This document shows positions 25,509 to 34,814 of a stretch of 64,000 nucleotides of DNA, one piece after another. The stretch's first letter is position 1. Each line of letters opens with the position of its first letter. The DNA comes from Nitrospira sp. CR1.1 (GTDB taxonomy: Bacteria; Nitrospirota; Nitrospiria; Nitrospirales; Nitrospiraceae), in the NCBI GenBank assembly GCA_014055465.1, contig WIAF01000002.1, forward strand, positions 124,001 to 188,000, given 5' to 3'. The translations under genes and the position numbers were made by a program. Under the pieces are notes generated by a model, which saw only the letters and a program-made list of their open reading frames with translations, had not been told where the DNA came from and ran no database searches.

Positions 25509-27050
25509 ATGAGCGCAAAGGTGAAGACATTGCAGACTTTGGAACCGTTAACCAGTCGACTCCTGGAAATCCGGCGCATTCAGAGCGCGGCCTCCGTCCT
25601 TTCGTGGGATCAGGAAACCTACATGCCCGCAGGCGGCGGAGCGGCCCGCGCTGACCAAATCGCAACACTGGAAGGTCTGGCCCATGAGAAACTTGTGTCG
25701 CCGCAGATTGAATCCTTGCTGAAGGAATGGATCGACCCCACGTCCGGGGAAGCGACAGACCCCTGGGATGAACCGTCGCGGTCGCTCTTGCGAGAAACGT
25801 GGCGCGACTTCAGTCGCGCGAAAAAACTTCCTTCTGATTTTGTCATCCGCCTCAGCCGCGAATGCTCATTGGCTCAACAAGCCTGGGTGACGGCACGCGC
25901 AGAAAGCCGGTTCTCGAAGTTCCTTCCTTCGCTGAAAACGGTCCTCAGCCTCAAATGTGAAGAAGCCCAGTACTTGGGATACCGGGATTCACCCTATGAC
26001 GCGCTACTGGATGCCCATGAGCCCGGAGCCACGGCAGGTCAACTCACGCCGCTTTTCGCACAACTTCGTGCGCGGCTGGTTCCCCTCTTGCAACGCGTTC
26101 AGGCTAGCGAGGTCATCATCGACGATAGCTGCCTTCACCACACCTTTGATCAGGCGAAGCAGCTGGAGTTCGGACGTCTCGTCCTTGTTGCGATGGGATA
26201 CGACTTCGAGCGCGGCCGACTCGATCTCTCCGCTCATCCATTTACCACCTCGTTTCACCCGACGGATGTCCGGGTGACGACGCGAGTCTTCGAGAAGGAT
26301 TTGCCCTCGTGTCTCTTCAGCTGCATTCATGAAGGCGGGCACGGCTTATACGATCAGGGACTGGACCCGCGATATTATGGATCGCCCCTCGGCGAGTCTG
26401 TATCGCTCGGCTTTCATGAAAGCCAATCGCGGCTGTGGGAGAACTGTGTGGGCCGGTCGCGGGCATTCTGGCAATGCTTTTATCCGATCCTGCAGCACAC
26501 GTTTCCGCAGCAATTGTCGAGCGTACCCCTCGATCAATTTTATGCCGCGATCAACCGCGTCGCCCCCTCGCTCATCCGCGTAGAAGCCGATGAGCTGACC
26601 TACAACCTGCACATCATGCTGCGCGTGGAAATTGAACAGGCCCTCATCGAGGGTCGGGCGCGCCCGGAAGAATTACCCGGCCTGTGGAATGACAGAATGC
26701 AGGCTTACCTGGGCATCACCCCGGAACAGGATGCGGACGGCGTTCTGCAGGACGTCCATTGGTCGATGGGCGCCTTCGGGTACTTTCCCACGTATACCTT
26801 GGGCAATCTGTATGCTGTGCAATTCTTCGAACAGGCGACGCAGGAGGTTCCGCAATTAGAAGAGCATATCGCAACCGGGCAATTGATTCCCCTTCGGCAC
26901 TGGCTGGAACAAAAAATTCACCGGTGGGGCCGCATGTTTACCCCGGACCATCTGGCTCGACGGGTCACCGGCAACGGCGTGAGCCCGGAACCGTTCTTGC
27001 GCTATCTCGAGGCCAAATACGGGACTCTCTACCGGCTCGACCTTGTGTAA
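25509..27050 (+). CDS. M32-family metallocarboxypeptidase
   Basis: This 513-residue protein matches thermostable carboxypeptidase Taq (M32): helical, cytoplasmic, with the zinc site HEGGH at residues 274-278, followed by LYDQGLDPRYYGSPLGESVS and the third ligand region HESQSRLWENCVGRS. It removes C-terminal residues from peptides. The full family length is present. The gene is monocistronic, diverging from the methyltransferase gene. The start at 25509 is the first ATG and precedes the conserved LEIRRIQSAASVLSWDQETY. Confidence 0.95.
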   Translation: MSAKVKTLQTLEPLTSRLLEIRRIQSAASVLSWDQETYMPAGGGAARADQIATLEGLAHEKLVSPQIESLLKEWIDPTSGEATDPWDEPSRSLLRETWRDFSRAKKLPSDFVIRLSRECSLAQQAWVTARAESRFSKFLPSLKTVLSLKCEEAQYLGYRDSPYDALLDAHEPGATAGQLTPLFAQLRARLVPLLQRVQASEVIIDDSCLHHTFDQAKQLEFGRLVLVAMGYDFERGRLDLSAHPFTTSFHPTDVRVTTRVFEKDLPSCLFSCIHEGGHGLYDQGLDPRYYGSPLGESVSLGFHESQSRLWENCVGRSRAFWQCFYPILQHTFPQQLSSVPLDQFYAAINRVAPSLIRVEADELTYNLHIMLRVEIEQALIEGRARPEELPGLWNDRMQAYLGITPEQDADGVLQDVHWSMGAFGYFPTYTLGNLYAVQFFEQATQEVPQLEEHIATGQLIPLRHWLEQKIHRWGRMFTPDHLARRVTGNGVSPEPFLRYLEAKYGTLYRLDLV

Positions 27051-27520
27051 GCGTCGTCTCACGACACCCCTCACACCGAACACCCAGCAACCACAGAAAC
27101 TCCGGCATTTACACGTATTATCACGTCACGAGATTTATCTAGGGCCATAACAGGGCCCTTCAGCCCTGGCGCACTATTTCGCCGACGTGGTATTCCTTAA
27201 CTGCCTAAAATAATAGGAACATTTTCATATTTTTTGCCCTGTTCCTGGCAATGGAAATGACTCGGGTGAGCACGTTGGACTCGAAGGAAAGGCGTCAGCC
27301 TTACGACTTGGCTAGAAGGGGATTTGCTCTGACCCTAGTCAGGGCTGTCGAGGGCCGCAGGAACACGTCCACGACTAGCCGTCATGAAGGAGCACCTGCA
27401 CGGTGATGTTCCCCCATGCCACGTGGACACAGGCAAATCCATGCCAGACCGCGGAACGCAGGCGGGCCACAATCTGCCTCCGTCACCACACAGCGACCCA
27501 CCCAGCCTCGCCACTACACC
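27051..27520. other. Intergenic region with a possible terminator
   Basis: These 470 bases follow the carboxypeptidase gene. AGGGCC (27141-27146) and GGCCCT (27154-27159) can form a short hairpin, but no T-run follows, so terminator function is doubtful. A locally AT-rich stretch (27205-27240) could hold the promoter of the downstream response regulator. No small gene was convincing. Confidence 0.4.
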
Positions 27521-28225
27521 ATGAGGGAACGCGCTACCGTGAAGGCATATGACACGCTGCCCGCCGTCAAAACCGCGCTCAACATCCTGCTTGCTGACGA
27601 CCATGCCCTCCTCCGGCGCGGTCTGAAAGAATTCTTACAGGACTTTCTCATTGAAGACGGATTAACGCCTCACATCACTGAAACAGCCTCGGCTCACAGT
27701 GCTATTGACCACCTGCGAACTGCGGCTTGGGATCTTGTGATCCTGGACTTGAATTTGCCTGACATGCCTGGATTGGAAGTTCTGCGCATTTTGAAATCCC
27801 TTCAACCGGGCTTACCTGTTTTGGTCGTCAGCATTTACGCAGAACAACATTATGCCGCTCGTGCCATTCGAGCAGGCGCCCTCGGATATTTGACCAAGGA
27901 GGCCGGCCCGCAAGAACTTCGCGCAGCAGTGTCTCGAATTCTGCAAGGCGGCAATTATTTCCCGCCGCCCCAGTCGGAACAGGTCTCAGACGCGATAATG
28001 ACCCGCAATGGATCGCGCGCCGACGACCTCCCTGCCGTGTTATCAGACCGGGAGATCGAGGTCCTCCAGTGGATTGCCCAAGGCCGGCGCCTGACTGAAA
28101 TCGCCGAGCACCTCCACCTGAGCATTAAAACCGTGAGCACCTATCGTGCCCGTCTGCTTATCAAGCTTGGAATGAAAACGACCGCAGAATTGATTCGGTA
28201 TGCCCTGGATCAGCAGTTGGTTTGA
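27521..28225 (+). CDS. Orphan NarL-type response regulator
   Basis: This protein has about 234 residues. The receiver starts at LNILLADDHALLRRGLKEF, has the phosphoacceptor aspartate in DLVILDLNLPDMPG and the lysine in GYLTKEAGPQE. The C-terminal LuxR domain reads LSDREIEVLQWIAQGRRLTE and IAEHLHLSIKTVSTYRARLL. No kinase gene is adjacent. The start is uncertain: the ATG at 27521 lacks a ribosome site, while the GTG at 27539 has GAGGG eleven bases before it, and the frame is open to 27416. Confidence 0.92.
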   Translation: MRERATVKAYDTLPAVKTALNILLADDHALLRRGLKEFLQDFLIEDGLTPHITETASAHSAIDHLRTAAWDLVILDLNLPDMPGLEVLRILKSLQPGLPVLVVSIYAEQHYAARAIRAGALGYLTKEAGPQELRAAVSRILQGGNYFPPPQSEQVSDAIMTRNGSRADDLPAVLSDREIEVLQWIAQGRRLTEIAEHLHLSIKTVSTYRARLLIKLGMKTTAELIRYALDQQLV

Positions 28226-28360
28226 CACCCAGTGCGCTATCGAGAGGAGGCACGCCTTCACGACACCACCTCCACCAAAACGGGCAGACATCCCTGAAGT
28301 CCTGTTGGACAGTCGCACGATGATCAATCGCTGTCCATTATCACTTCGCGTGGGGGGACT

Positions 28361-28747
28361 ATGGCCAATATCCTGATTATCAACGCGGACTCGAATCTCA
28401 AACGGCTCATCAAGCTGGCGCTGCCCGGAATGGAACACTTCGTTCAGTATAGTGCCACTTTCCAGAATGCCCCCGCTCAACCTCCCGCATCCCAGCTGGA
28501 TCTGGTGATTGCCCGCCTCGTTGCCGACGATGATCAGGGGCCGGAACATCTGGCCGATCTACGAAACGCCTTTCCTACCGCCCGCATAATCGCTACAGCG
28601 GCCCTGCACGAACCCGCCCTGGAAGGAGAGAAGTTTCAGCGTGTGGTCCGCGAGCTGCAAATCGAGTATTGTCTGCTGGAGCCGGTCGAAACAGGGTCTA
28701 TGTTACACACGATCCAGTCGGCGCTGGCGCTTCCCCGACGCCACTAA
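28361..28747 (+). CDS. Degenerate receiver-like protein
   Basis: This 128-residue protein opens like a receiver (ANILIINADSNLKRLIKLAL) but lacks the acid pair, and the expected phosphoacceptor strand reads QLDLVIARLVADDD with no aspartate in the usual place. The later strands (ARIIATAAL, IEYCLLEPV) fit the fold; EP near the end may replace the KP pair. A GGGGGG ribosome site precedes the ATG. It may be co-transcribed with the orphan regulator 135 bases upstream. Function is unknown; it resembles in type the pseudo-receiver at 1989-2375. Confidence 0.6.
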   Translation: MANILIINADSNLKRLIKLALPGMEHFVQYSATFQNAPAQPPASQLDLVIARLVADDDQGPEHLADLRNAFPTARIIATAALHEPALEGEKFQRVVRELQIEYCLLEPVETGSMLHTIQSALALPRRH

Positions 28748-28867
28748 AACGGACCGTCTCCCGAATCCCTCACCATGGGGAGGTGAAGGGGAGTCTGGCA
28801 ACTTCAGAGCGGAACCTGTACACCTCTCACCCGAGAAGTCCCACTGATCAGGCGAGGAACGTCTATG

Positions 28868-29431
28868 TCAGTAACCCATTGCTGAATTCAGCTTCGCCAG
28901 ATGATTGGCGGGCAGGAGAAACTCGGCTGAAGTTTCGATTCGCGAAGGCACCAGGAGCGTGGTGTGAAACACGATATCGCGGATGGGAATCTTGAAGTCG
29001 GGCTGCTGTGGGGTACTCAATTCCACAGATTCGACGGATTGCATGATGGCCGTGACATCCTGCGGTCCATAGGTGGCGATGACGGCTTGCATGAGGTCAC
29101 GAACCTTTTCATTTGTCTCATTTCCGTCAATCCCTTTCATCAGGAGCGGAAGAGCCTCATCACGAACCTGATCTGACGGGCTGAAGTTTTCAACCCGTTC
29201 CTTGCGCCGGAGAGAGGTCAGGTCATTGTCCAGGTCCCGGCTGAAGGCTCCGTACGCAAACCGGACAAATTCAAAATGAAACCCCTTCAGCCCCTTACCG
29301 AACATCTGAAGCTCGCAGAGAAAACAGAGCTGTTGCAACTTCACGTCGCTCAACAGTCCGTACGGCTCAGCTAGCGAGAGCACATACAGGAGCAGGGCCC
29401 GGTCAACCGTCATTTCATGAGACTTTCGCAA
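28868..29431 (-). CDS. Panacea (SocA-like antitoxin) domain protein, apparently orphan
   Basis: This 187-residue soluble protein resembles the Panacea/SocA domain (formerly DUF4065). The N-terminal helix LLLYVLSLAEPYG is followed by VKLQQLCFLCELQMFGKGLK, matching the family pattern KLQKLLYLA. The segment FEFVRFAYGAFSRDLDNDL corresponds to the family's YGPFS block. Panacea proteins are often antitoxins or adaptors for toxins encoded next to them. Here neither neighbour looks like a toxin: upstream is Fur, divergently transcribed, and downstream is a receiver-like gene. It may act with a distant partner or have another role. Confidence 0.7.
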   Translation of the reverse strand: MRKSHEMTVDRALLLYVLSLAEPYGLLSDVKLQQLCFLCELQMFGKGLKGFHFEFVRFAYGAFSRDLDNDLTSLRRKERVENFSPSDQVRDEALPLLMKGIDGNETNEKVRDLMQAVIATYGPQDVTAIMQSVESVELSTPQQPDFKIPIRDIVFHTTLLVPSRIETSAEFLLPANHLAKLNSAMGY

Positions 29432-29526
29432 CGATCAAATCTCCTCAGCATCGGCAGCAACGGGGAGGACTATAAACAGGCTACTTCCGATTCGTCAATC
29501 GACGAACGTCTCCCCTGCGAACCCTC

Positions 29527-29556
29527 TTGACCCATCGAGGCAGTTTCGTCTTTAAT
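29527..29556 (+). promoter_or_regulatory. Candidate sigma-70 promoter of the fur-type gene
   Basis: TTGACC at 29527-29532 and TTTAAT at 29551-29556 are 18 bases apart and resemble the -35 and -10 boxes. Transcription would begin near 29563. That is downstream of the ATG at 29555, so the ATG at 29588 must be the start of the Fur-family protein if this promoter is used. Confidence 0.5.
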
Positions 29557-29587
29557 GAGCCTCTTTTTTCACGCCGGGTCACACGCC

Positions 29588-30019
29588 ATGAGTAAAATCC
29601 TCAAAGAGATGGACGTGCTTCGCCAGCATCTGGCCAAGCATCAGTTAAAGCTGACCCGCCAACGCGAGTTGATCCTGACGGCATTCCTCCGGCAGGAACA
29701 CGTCACGGCCGAAACCATGTACCATCAACTCGCGAAGAAGGATCCTCATCTCGGCCTCGCCACCATCTACCGCACGCTGAACTTGTTTTGCGAAGCCGGC
29801 ATTGCCCAAGCCAGACACTTCGGCACCCAGACGCAGTACGACAACATCTCCCACAAAGGTCATCACGATCATCTCATCTGCACGGGGTGCGGTACCATTG
29901 TGGAGTTCGAGAATTGCGAGATCGAACGGCTGCAAGAGGAAGTCGCAACGAAGAATGGGTTTGTCATCCAGACCCATCGATTGGAATTGTACGGCCTCTG
30001 CGCGCGCTGCCGCCATTGA
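29588..30019 (+). CDS. fur: Fur-family metal-dependent regulator
   Basis: This 143-residue protein has the Fur layout: a winged-helix DNA-binding domain (residues 1-85, KLTRQRELILTAFLRQEHVT and LATIYRTLNLFCEAGIA) and a C-terminal dimerisation and metal domain. HKGHHDHLICTGCG holds the regulatory histidines and the first zinc cysteines, and CARC at the end holds the second pair. It leads an iron-uptake region, which favours iron-responsive Fur over the zinc or peroxide relatives; that choice is inference. The start at 29588 is preferred because the likely promoter -10 box overlaps the upstream ATG. The ABC importer genes follow 94 bases later. Confidence 0.9.
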   Translation: MSKILKEMDVLRQHLAKHQLKLTRQRELILTAFLRQEHVTAETMYHQLAKKDPHLGLATIYRTLNLFCEAGIAQARHFGTQTQYDNISHKGHHDHLICTGCGTIVEFENCEIERLQEEVATKNGFVIQTHRLELYGLCARCRH

Positions 30020-30112
30020 CGGATTCCCGTCACATCCGGTATCATCTTGAGACGGCTTATCAATTTCAACTCGGACGCCCACGGGATGTCCTCATACGTG
30101 GAGGCACGCTGC

Positions 30113-31144
30113 ATGGCTGTATTCTCTCGCATCCTGTTCGCCCTGATGCTGACCGTCTCAGCGTTGGTCCTGTCGCAGTGGCCCGCACGGATCGCGGAAG
30201 CGGCCGACAAACTCGTCGTCTATTCAGGTCGCGCGGAGCGGTTGATCAAGCCGGTTCTTGACGAATTCCAATCCAAGAGCGGTATTCAGATCGAACTCCT
30301 GTCATCTGGGACCACCGAGCTGGTCAACCGGTTGCAGGCCGAGGGGGACCATACCCCTGCGGATGTCTTTCTGACCAACGATGCCGGCAGCCTCGAGCAT
30401 GCGCGAGAGCTCAAACTACTCCGTCCCATGAATATGCGTGAGGTCGAGCGGGCCATTCCCTCCCAATTCCGCGCGTCGGACAACAGCTGGATCGGGCTTT
30501 CCGGCCGATTCTGGATCGTTGTCTACAATACAACCATGGTGAAACCCGAGCAAATCAAGTCGCTGCTCGACCTGGGCCAGCCCCAATGGAAAGACAAAAT
30601 CGCCATCCCAAATTCAGGGAGCGAGTACCTTCAGGCCGGCGTTTCGGTCATTAAGACCACCGTCGGCGACGAACGCACCAAACAATTCCTCCAAGGGCTG
30701 AAGACCAATGCCGGGTCGCAGGTCTACCAGAAAAGCTCGCAAATTGTGGAGGCAGTCGCCAAAGGCCAGGTCGCGGCGGGGATCGTCAACCATTACTATA
30801 TTTATCGTCATCTGGCAGCGCAACCGACGGCGCCTATCGCTGCCATTATGCCCGATCAGCAGGAAGGCGGCATGGGAGCCATCATGAACGTGACCGGCAT
30901 TGGAGTCACCCGTGCCTCGAAACATGTCGACAGCGCCAAACTGTTGATCGAGTTTCTGGTTGCCCAGGCCGGACAAAAACTATTTGCAGACCTGGACAAG
31001 GAATATCCGCTGCATCCGGACGTGAAAGCCGACCCGGCGCTCGTCGACCGGCACAGCTTCCGCGCGGCACTCGTTCCTCTGGCCAGGCTCGCTGAATTGC
31101 GGGAGCCCACGCTGACGTTGATTGAGCAGGTCGGCCTTCGCTGA
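30113..31144 (+). CDS. Ferric-iron ABC transporter, periplasmic binding protein
   Basis: This 343-residue protein has a signal peptide (SRILFALMLTVSALVLS, cleavage after AEA near residue 31) and then a type-2 binding-protein fold. The mature start DKLVVYSGRAERLIKPVLDE is typical of FbpA/FutA/AfuA proteins. Tyrosines in VYQKSSQI and NHYYIYRHL correspond to the iron-binding tyrosine pair of that family. It captures ferric iron in the periplasm and delivers it to the permease encoded next. The ATG at 30113 has GGAGG nine bases upstream and gives a proper signal peptide; the frame is open to 30047. Confidence 0.92.
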   Translation: MAVFSRILFALMLTVSALVLSQWPARIAEAADKLVVYSGRAERLIKPVLDEFQSKSGIQIELLSSGTTELVNRLQAEGDHTPADVFLTNDAGSLEHARELKLLRPMNMREVERAIPSQFRASDNSWIGLSGRFWIVVYNTTMVKPEQIKSLLDLGQPQWKDKIAIPNSGSEYLQAGVSVIKTTVGDERTKQFLQGLKTNAGSQVYQKSSQIVEAVAKGQVAAGIVNHYYIYRHLAAQPTAPIAAIMPDQQEGGMGAIMNVTGIGVTRASKHVDSAKLLIEFLVAQAGQKLFADLDKEYPLHPDVKADPALVDRHSFRAALVPLARLAELREPTLTLIEQVGLR

Positions 31145-31147
31145 TCG

Positions 31148-32764
31148 GTGTGGCCGAGCATGCTTACCGCAACCAGAGCCTCGGGGCCGTCTTCACTCCA
31201 GTGGATAAGCCTGCTCACCGCCGCATTTCTGGTTCTCCCTACCGGGTACATCGTCTATGTGGCGGTGACCGCTACGCCAGCCGTATGGACTCGGCTCTGG
31301 TCCACGCGCATTCCGGAACTGCTGGGAAACACGCTCTCGCTGGCCGTCGGTGTCGCGCTGGCCACTTTGGTGCTGGGTGTATCACTGGCCTGGATTACCG
31401 TCCGGTACGATTTTCCAGGCCGGCGCATGTGGGAATGGGCGCTCGCACTGCCTCTTGCCATGCCAACCTACGTGCTGGCCTACGTCTATGCCCACTTACT
31501 GGGAATGGGCGGCCCGGCTGAACAGTGGTGGCAACTGTTCTTCGGGCCCGATGCTCGACTGCCATCGCCCCAAAGCTTTGTCGGCGTTACCATGATCATG
31601 GCCCTCGATACCTTTCCCTTCGTCTATCTGCTCGTACGCGGAGCCCTTCAGAATCTCAATATCTCGTTTGAAGAAGTGGCGCGCGCCTGCGGCATCTCTC
31701 CCTGGGCGACACTCCGCCGGGTCACGCTCCCCCTCATCCGCCCTGCCATTGCGGCAGGTCTGGCACTGGTCATTTTGTACGTGATTTCGGATTTCGGCGC
31801 AGTCTCCTTGCTCCGGTATCAGACACTGACCTATGCGGTCTACCAACAGATGACCAGCCGATACGACCACAGTGCCGCCAGTATTCTTAGCCTACTGCTC
31901 GTCGTGATGGCCATCATCTTCCTTGTGACCGAACGGTGGTTTCGCCAACGCAGTCGCTTCTATCAGACATCAGGCCGGTACCGACGGTCAACCCGCCAGC
32001 ATGCAGGCCCCCTCGGAACAGCACTGATCACCGGCTACGTCGTCCTCGTCTTCGGAGCCGCGTTTGGTGTTCCGGCGGCAATGTTGGTCCAATGGAGTGC
32101 AGAGGCCATTTCGCAAGGCGCGTTGGATGCACGGTTCCTGGGATTCATCTGGAATAGCAGTTTTCTCGCAGCACTGGCAGCCTCCGGCGCCGTGATCATC
32201 GGACTCCCGCTGGCCTACCTCGCCAGCCGCCGCCCCTCACGACTGAACATTGCCTGCCTCCAAGCCGCGTATGCCGGCTATGCCCTGCCGGGACCGGTAG
32301 CCGCACTGGCAGTTCTCGTCCTTTTCACCCACTTCGCGCCGGCATTCTATGGGACAGTGGTCGTGTTGATCATCGCCTATATTCTCCATTTTCTCCCGGT
32401 TGGCCTTCAATCCATGGAGCCGGCTCTGCAGCAAGTCACTCCCAATGTCGAGGAAGTCGCGCGGACCCTCGGATATACGACGCACCAAAGCCTTCGGCGC
32501 GTGACGCTGCCGCTCGTCCGCAACGGGTTTATTGCCGCATGGGTGCTAATGTTCCTTCAAACCATGAAGGAACTTCCGGCCACATTGCTGCTGCGGCCGG
32601 TAGGATTTGATACACTGGCCATTCGCGTATGGTTGGAAGCCAGCGAAGAGTATTATCAACTGGCGGCGCCTGCCGCGCTGCTCATCGTCCTTTTGAGCCT
32701 TCCAGCGCTGATGTTGCTGGTTTCCAAAGACTGGCGCGGACAGGCGCAAGAGGACGCTAAGTGA
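31148..32764 (+). CDS. Ferric-iron ABC transporter permease (fused two-half type)
   Basis: This 538-residue inner-membrane protein has about twelve helices in two homologous halves, each with an ABC permease loop: EEVARACGISPWATLRRVTL in the first half and EEVARTLGYTTHQSLRRVTL in the second. These are the EAA motifs that dock to the ATPase. The fused arrangement is characteristic of FbpB/AfuB/SfuB iron permeases. The start is a GTG at 31148 three bases after the preceding stop; an ATG four codons later is an alternative. It overlaps the ATPase gene by four bases. Confidence 0.94.
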   Translation: MWPSMLTATRASGPSSLQWISLLTAAFLVLPTGYIVYVAVTATPAVWTRLWSTRIPELLGNTLSLAVGVALATLVLGVSLAWITVRYDFPGRRMWEWALALPLAMPTYVLAYVYAHLLGMGGPAEQWWQLFFGPDARLPSPQSFVGVTMIMALDTFPFVYLLVRGALQNLNISFEEVARACGISPWATLRRVTLPLIRPAIAAGLALVILYVISDFGAVSLLRYQTLTYAVYQQMTSRYDHSAASILSLLLVVMAIIFLVTERWFRQRSRFYQTSGRYRRSTRQHAGPLGTALITGYVVLVFGAAFGVPAAMLVQWSAEAISQGALDARFLGFIWNSSFLAALAASGAVIIGLPLAYLASRRPSRLNIACLQAAYAGYALPGPVAALAVLVLFTHFAPAFYGTVVVLIIAYILHFLPVGLQSMEPALQQVTPNVEEVARTLGYTTHQSLRRVTLPLVRNGFIAAWVLMFLQTMKELPATLLLRPVGFDTLAIRVWLEASEEYYQLAAPAALLIVLLSLPALMLLVSKDWRGQAQEDAK

Positions 32765-33912
32765 GCCCCGTGAACGAATCCGTCACCCGTGAACAACACA
32801 CCAAGTCCGGAGGGATGATTCCGAACGCGCTGGACACGACAGCCGAACGCTCGGCCGTTCTTGAATTGCGGGACGTGTCTTGCGCGTATGAGCCCAGCAG
32901 ACCGGCCGTCGAGGGCATCACGTTTACCGTCCACCAAGGAGAAATCCTCTGCCTTCTGGGACCTTCTGGTTGCGGCAAGACGACCATCCTTCGCGCAATT
33001 GCAGGATTTGAGCGGGTTATCGCGGGCAGTATTGCGCTATCCGGCCAACTGGTCTCCTCGCGGGACACCATGATTCCGACCGAACAGCGGCACATCGGCA
33101 TGGTCTTCCAGGAGTACGCGCTGTTCCCCCATTTACGGGTCGAGAAGAACATTGCCTTTGGCCTGCGCCACTTTTCACGAGCCCAGCAGCGTACGATCGT
33201 CGACGACCTCCTCACCTTAACCGGACTGCGTGGATTAGAGCACCGCTATCCGCACGAACTCTCCGGCGGTCAACAGCAACGCGTCGCCCTCGCCCGCGCG
33301 CTTGCCCTTCGCCCGGTGCTCCTGCTCCTCGACGAACCCTTCAGCAATCTCGACCCCGATATGGCCAGTCGTATGCGCCAGGATCTTCACACTCTGTTGA
33401 GACAAACCAAAACCACAGCCATTCTTGTCACCCATGATCATGATGAGGCATTCTCCATGGCTGACCGTGTGGCAGTCTTAAATAAAGGGCGCCTGGAACA
33501 ATTCGATACACCCGAAGCTATCTACCACCTCCCTACGACCCCCTTCGTGGCCGACTTTGTCGGACAGGCGGACTTTATCCCCGGAGTCGTCACACACCAC
33601 CTGGTGACGACCGAAATCGGAGACTTTCCAAATACTCAGAACCTCGCGACGGCCACGCCCGTCGTCGTGATGATTCGCCCAGACGACATTCACATCGTCC
33701 CGACCAAGGGGGCCGATGCGCGGATCCTTGCACGACAATTCAAGGGGTCGGAAAATGTCTACACAATCCAACTGCCGTCAGGCCAAATCGTGCATAGTAG
33801 CGAATCATCGCTGAGCATCTATCAGGTTGGGACTGCCATTGCCCTGCGCGTAGTGGCGACCCACACGGTCTTGTTCCCGAAGCCACCTGACTCGCCGCAG
33901 GTGGGGTCGTAA
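32761..33912 (+). CDS. Ferric-iron ABC transporter ATPase
   Basis: This 383-residue ATPase of the FbpC/PotA type has Walker A GPSGCGKTT from residue 67, the Q-loop MVFQEYALFPHL, signature LSGGQQQRVALARAL and Walker B VLLLLDEPFSNLD. A C-terminal TOBE-like regulatory domain (about residues 270-380) contains VVVMIRPDDIHIV. It powers import of iron through the permease. The GTG start lies in the overlap GTGA with the permease stop. There are about 35 extra residues before the first strand, longer than in most relatives, so an internal start near residue 19 is possible. Confidence 0.94.
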   Translation: MSPVNESVTREQHTKSGGMIPNALDTTAERSAVLELRDVSCAYEPSRPAVEGITFTVHQGEILCLLGPSGCGKTTILRAIAGFERVIAGSIALSGQLVSSRDTMIPTEQRHIGMVFQEYALFPHLRVEKNIAFGLRHFSRAQQRTIVDDLLTLTGLRGLEHRYPHELSGGQQQRVALARALALRPVLLLLDEPFSNLDPDMASRMRQDLHTLLRQTKTTAILVTHDHDEAFSMADRVAVLNKGRLEQFDTPEAIYHLPTTPFVADFVGQADFIPGVVTHHLVTTEIGDFPNTQNLATATPVVVMIRPDDIHIVPTKGADARILARQFKGSENVYTIQLPSGQIVHSSESSLSIYQVGTAIALRVVATHTVLFPKPPDSPQVGS

Positions 33913-34024
33913 CATCGGGACCAATATCCTGACGCCAGACCGAACGAGACGCACGAAGGATCAGGGTCGATGTCATACGGACGTCCCCAGGGAGCAACAA
34001 CAGTGAGAGGTGGAGGATCGACGA

Positions 34025-34456
34025 ATGGACGTGCTGAAGAATGCGGTTGAGTACGGGATCATTGGCCTGTTGATCGCTCTGAGCGTGTGGTCGGTAGCTG
34101 TCGCGGTCGAGCGATGGCTGTACTACCGACGCGTAGACCTGGCGCAGTTTACAGACGTTCAAACCTTTGAAATGGCACTGACCAAGCGGCTCGTCATCAT
34201 CGGCACCGTCGCGGCAAATGCGCCATACATCGGATTGCTGGGCACGGTCCTCGGGATTATGATGACCTTTCATACGATGGGCACCTCTGGAACGATGGCC
34301 GTGAACACCATCATGATCGGCCTGAGCCTGGCCCTGAAGGCGACGGCCGTGGGTCTCCTCGTGGCAATTCCCTGCGTCGTCATGAACAATATTCTTCGCC
34401 GACGCGTCGCTGAACTACTGACAACGTATAAGGTGCACCATGGAACGCGAGGTTAA
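34025..34456 (+). CDS. exbB: TonB-system proton channel ExbB (short type)
   Basis: This 143-residue protein has three transmembrane helices: IIGLLIALSVWSVAVAVERW, GTVAANAPYIGLLGTVLGIM and MIGLSLALKATAVGLLVAIP. It is the MotA/TolQ/ExbB family in its short form, without the extra cytoplasmic part. The NAPYIGLLGTVLGIM segment is diagnostic. The complex uses the proton gradient to energise TonB. The ATG at 34025 has GGAGG eight bases upstream. The reading frame overlaps exbD by 17 bases, so the two are coupled. It follows the iron importer after 112 bases. Confidence 0.93.
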   Translation: MDVLKNAVEYGIIGLLIALSVWSVAVAVERWLYYRRVDLAQFTDVQTFEMALTKRLVIIGTVAANAPYIGLLGTVLGIMMTFHTMGTSGTMAVNTIMIGLSLALKATAVGLLVAIPCVVMNNILRRRVAELLTTYKVHHGTRG

Positions 34457-34814
34457 TCAGATCAACGTCATTCCGCTGGTTGATGTGATGTTGGTGCTGC
34501 TCGTCATCGTCCTGACTACCGCAACCTTCATCAGCACAGGGCAAATCCCCGTCAACCTCGCGAAGGCTAAGGAGGCCGGGGATCATAAAGATGTTCCCGT
34601 GGTGGTGACCTTGACCGCGAATGGAGACCTGTTTCTCAATGATCGTCCCGTCCCGGCGGATGGCCTCAAAAGCATGCTGCTGGCCCACCCCCGAGAATCC
34701 CTGGTTGTCGTGCGGGCGGACAAAGTCACGTTGCTTGAGCGCTTTGTCTCGGTTGTGGATGAGATTCGTGGCCTGGGATTCCAATCTGTCAGCCTGGAGG
34801 TCGTGCGCCTGTGA
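34440..34814 (+). CDS. exbD: TonB-system protein ExbD
   Basis: This 124-residue protein has a single N-terminal helix (VIPLVDVMLVLLVIVLTTATF) whose aspartate (in PLVDVML) is the conserved proton-carrying residue of ExbD and TolR. A periplasmic domain of about 85 residues follows (ITVTLTANGDLFLNDRPVP-like strands and VVRADKVTLLERFVSVVDEI). The length matches the short ExbD2 type and suits the short ExbB. It overlaps exbB upstream and tonB downstream by four bases, so all three are translated together. Confidence 0.94.
   Translation: MEREVNQINVIPLVDVMLVLLVIVLTTATFISTGQIPVNLAKAKEAGDHKDVPVVVTLTANGDLFLNDRPVPADGLKSMLLAHPRESLVVVRADKVTLLERFVSVVDEIRGLGFQSVSLEVVRL

Noticed and set aside
27141-27159. 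Terminator after the carboxypeptidase gene
   Set aside because: The stem is only six base pairs and no T-run follows, so it was mentioned only within the intergenic entry.
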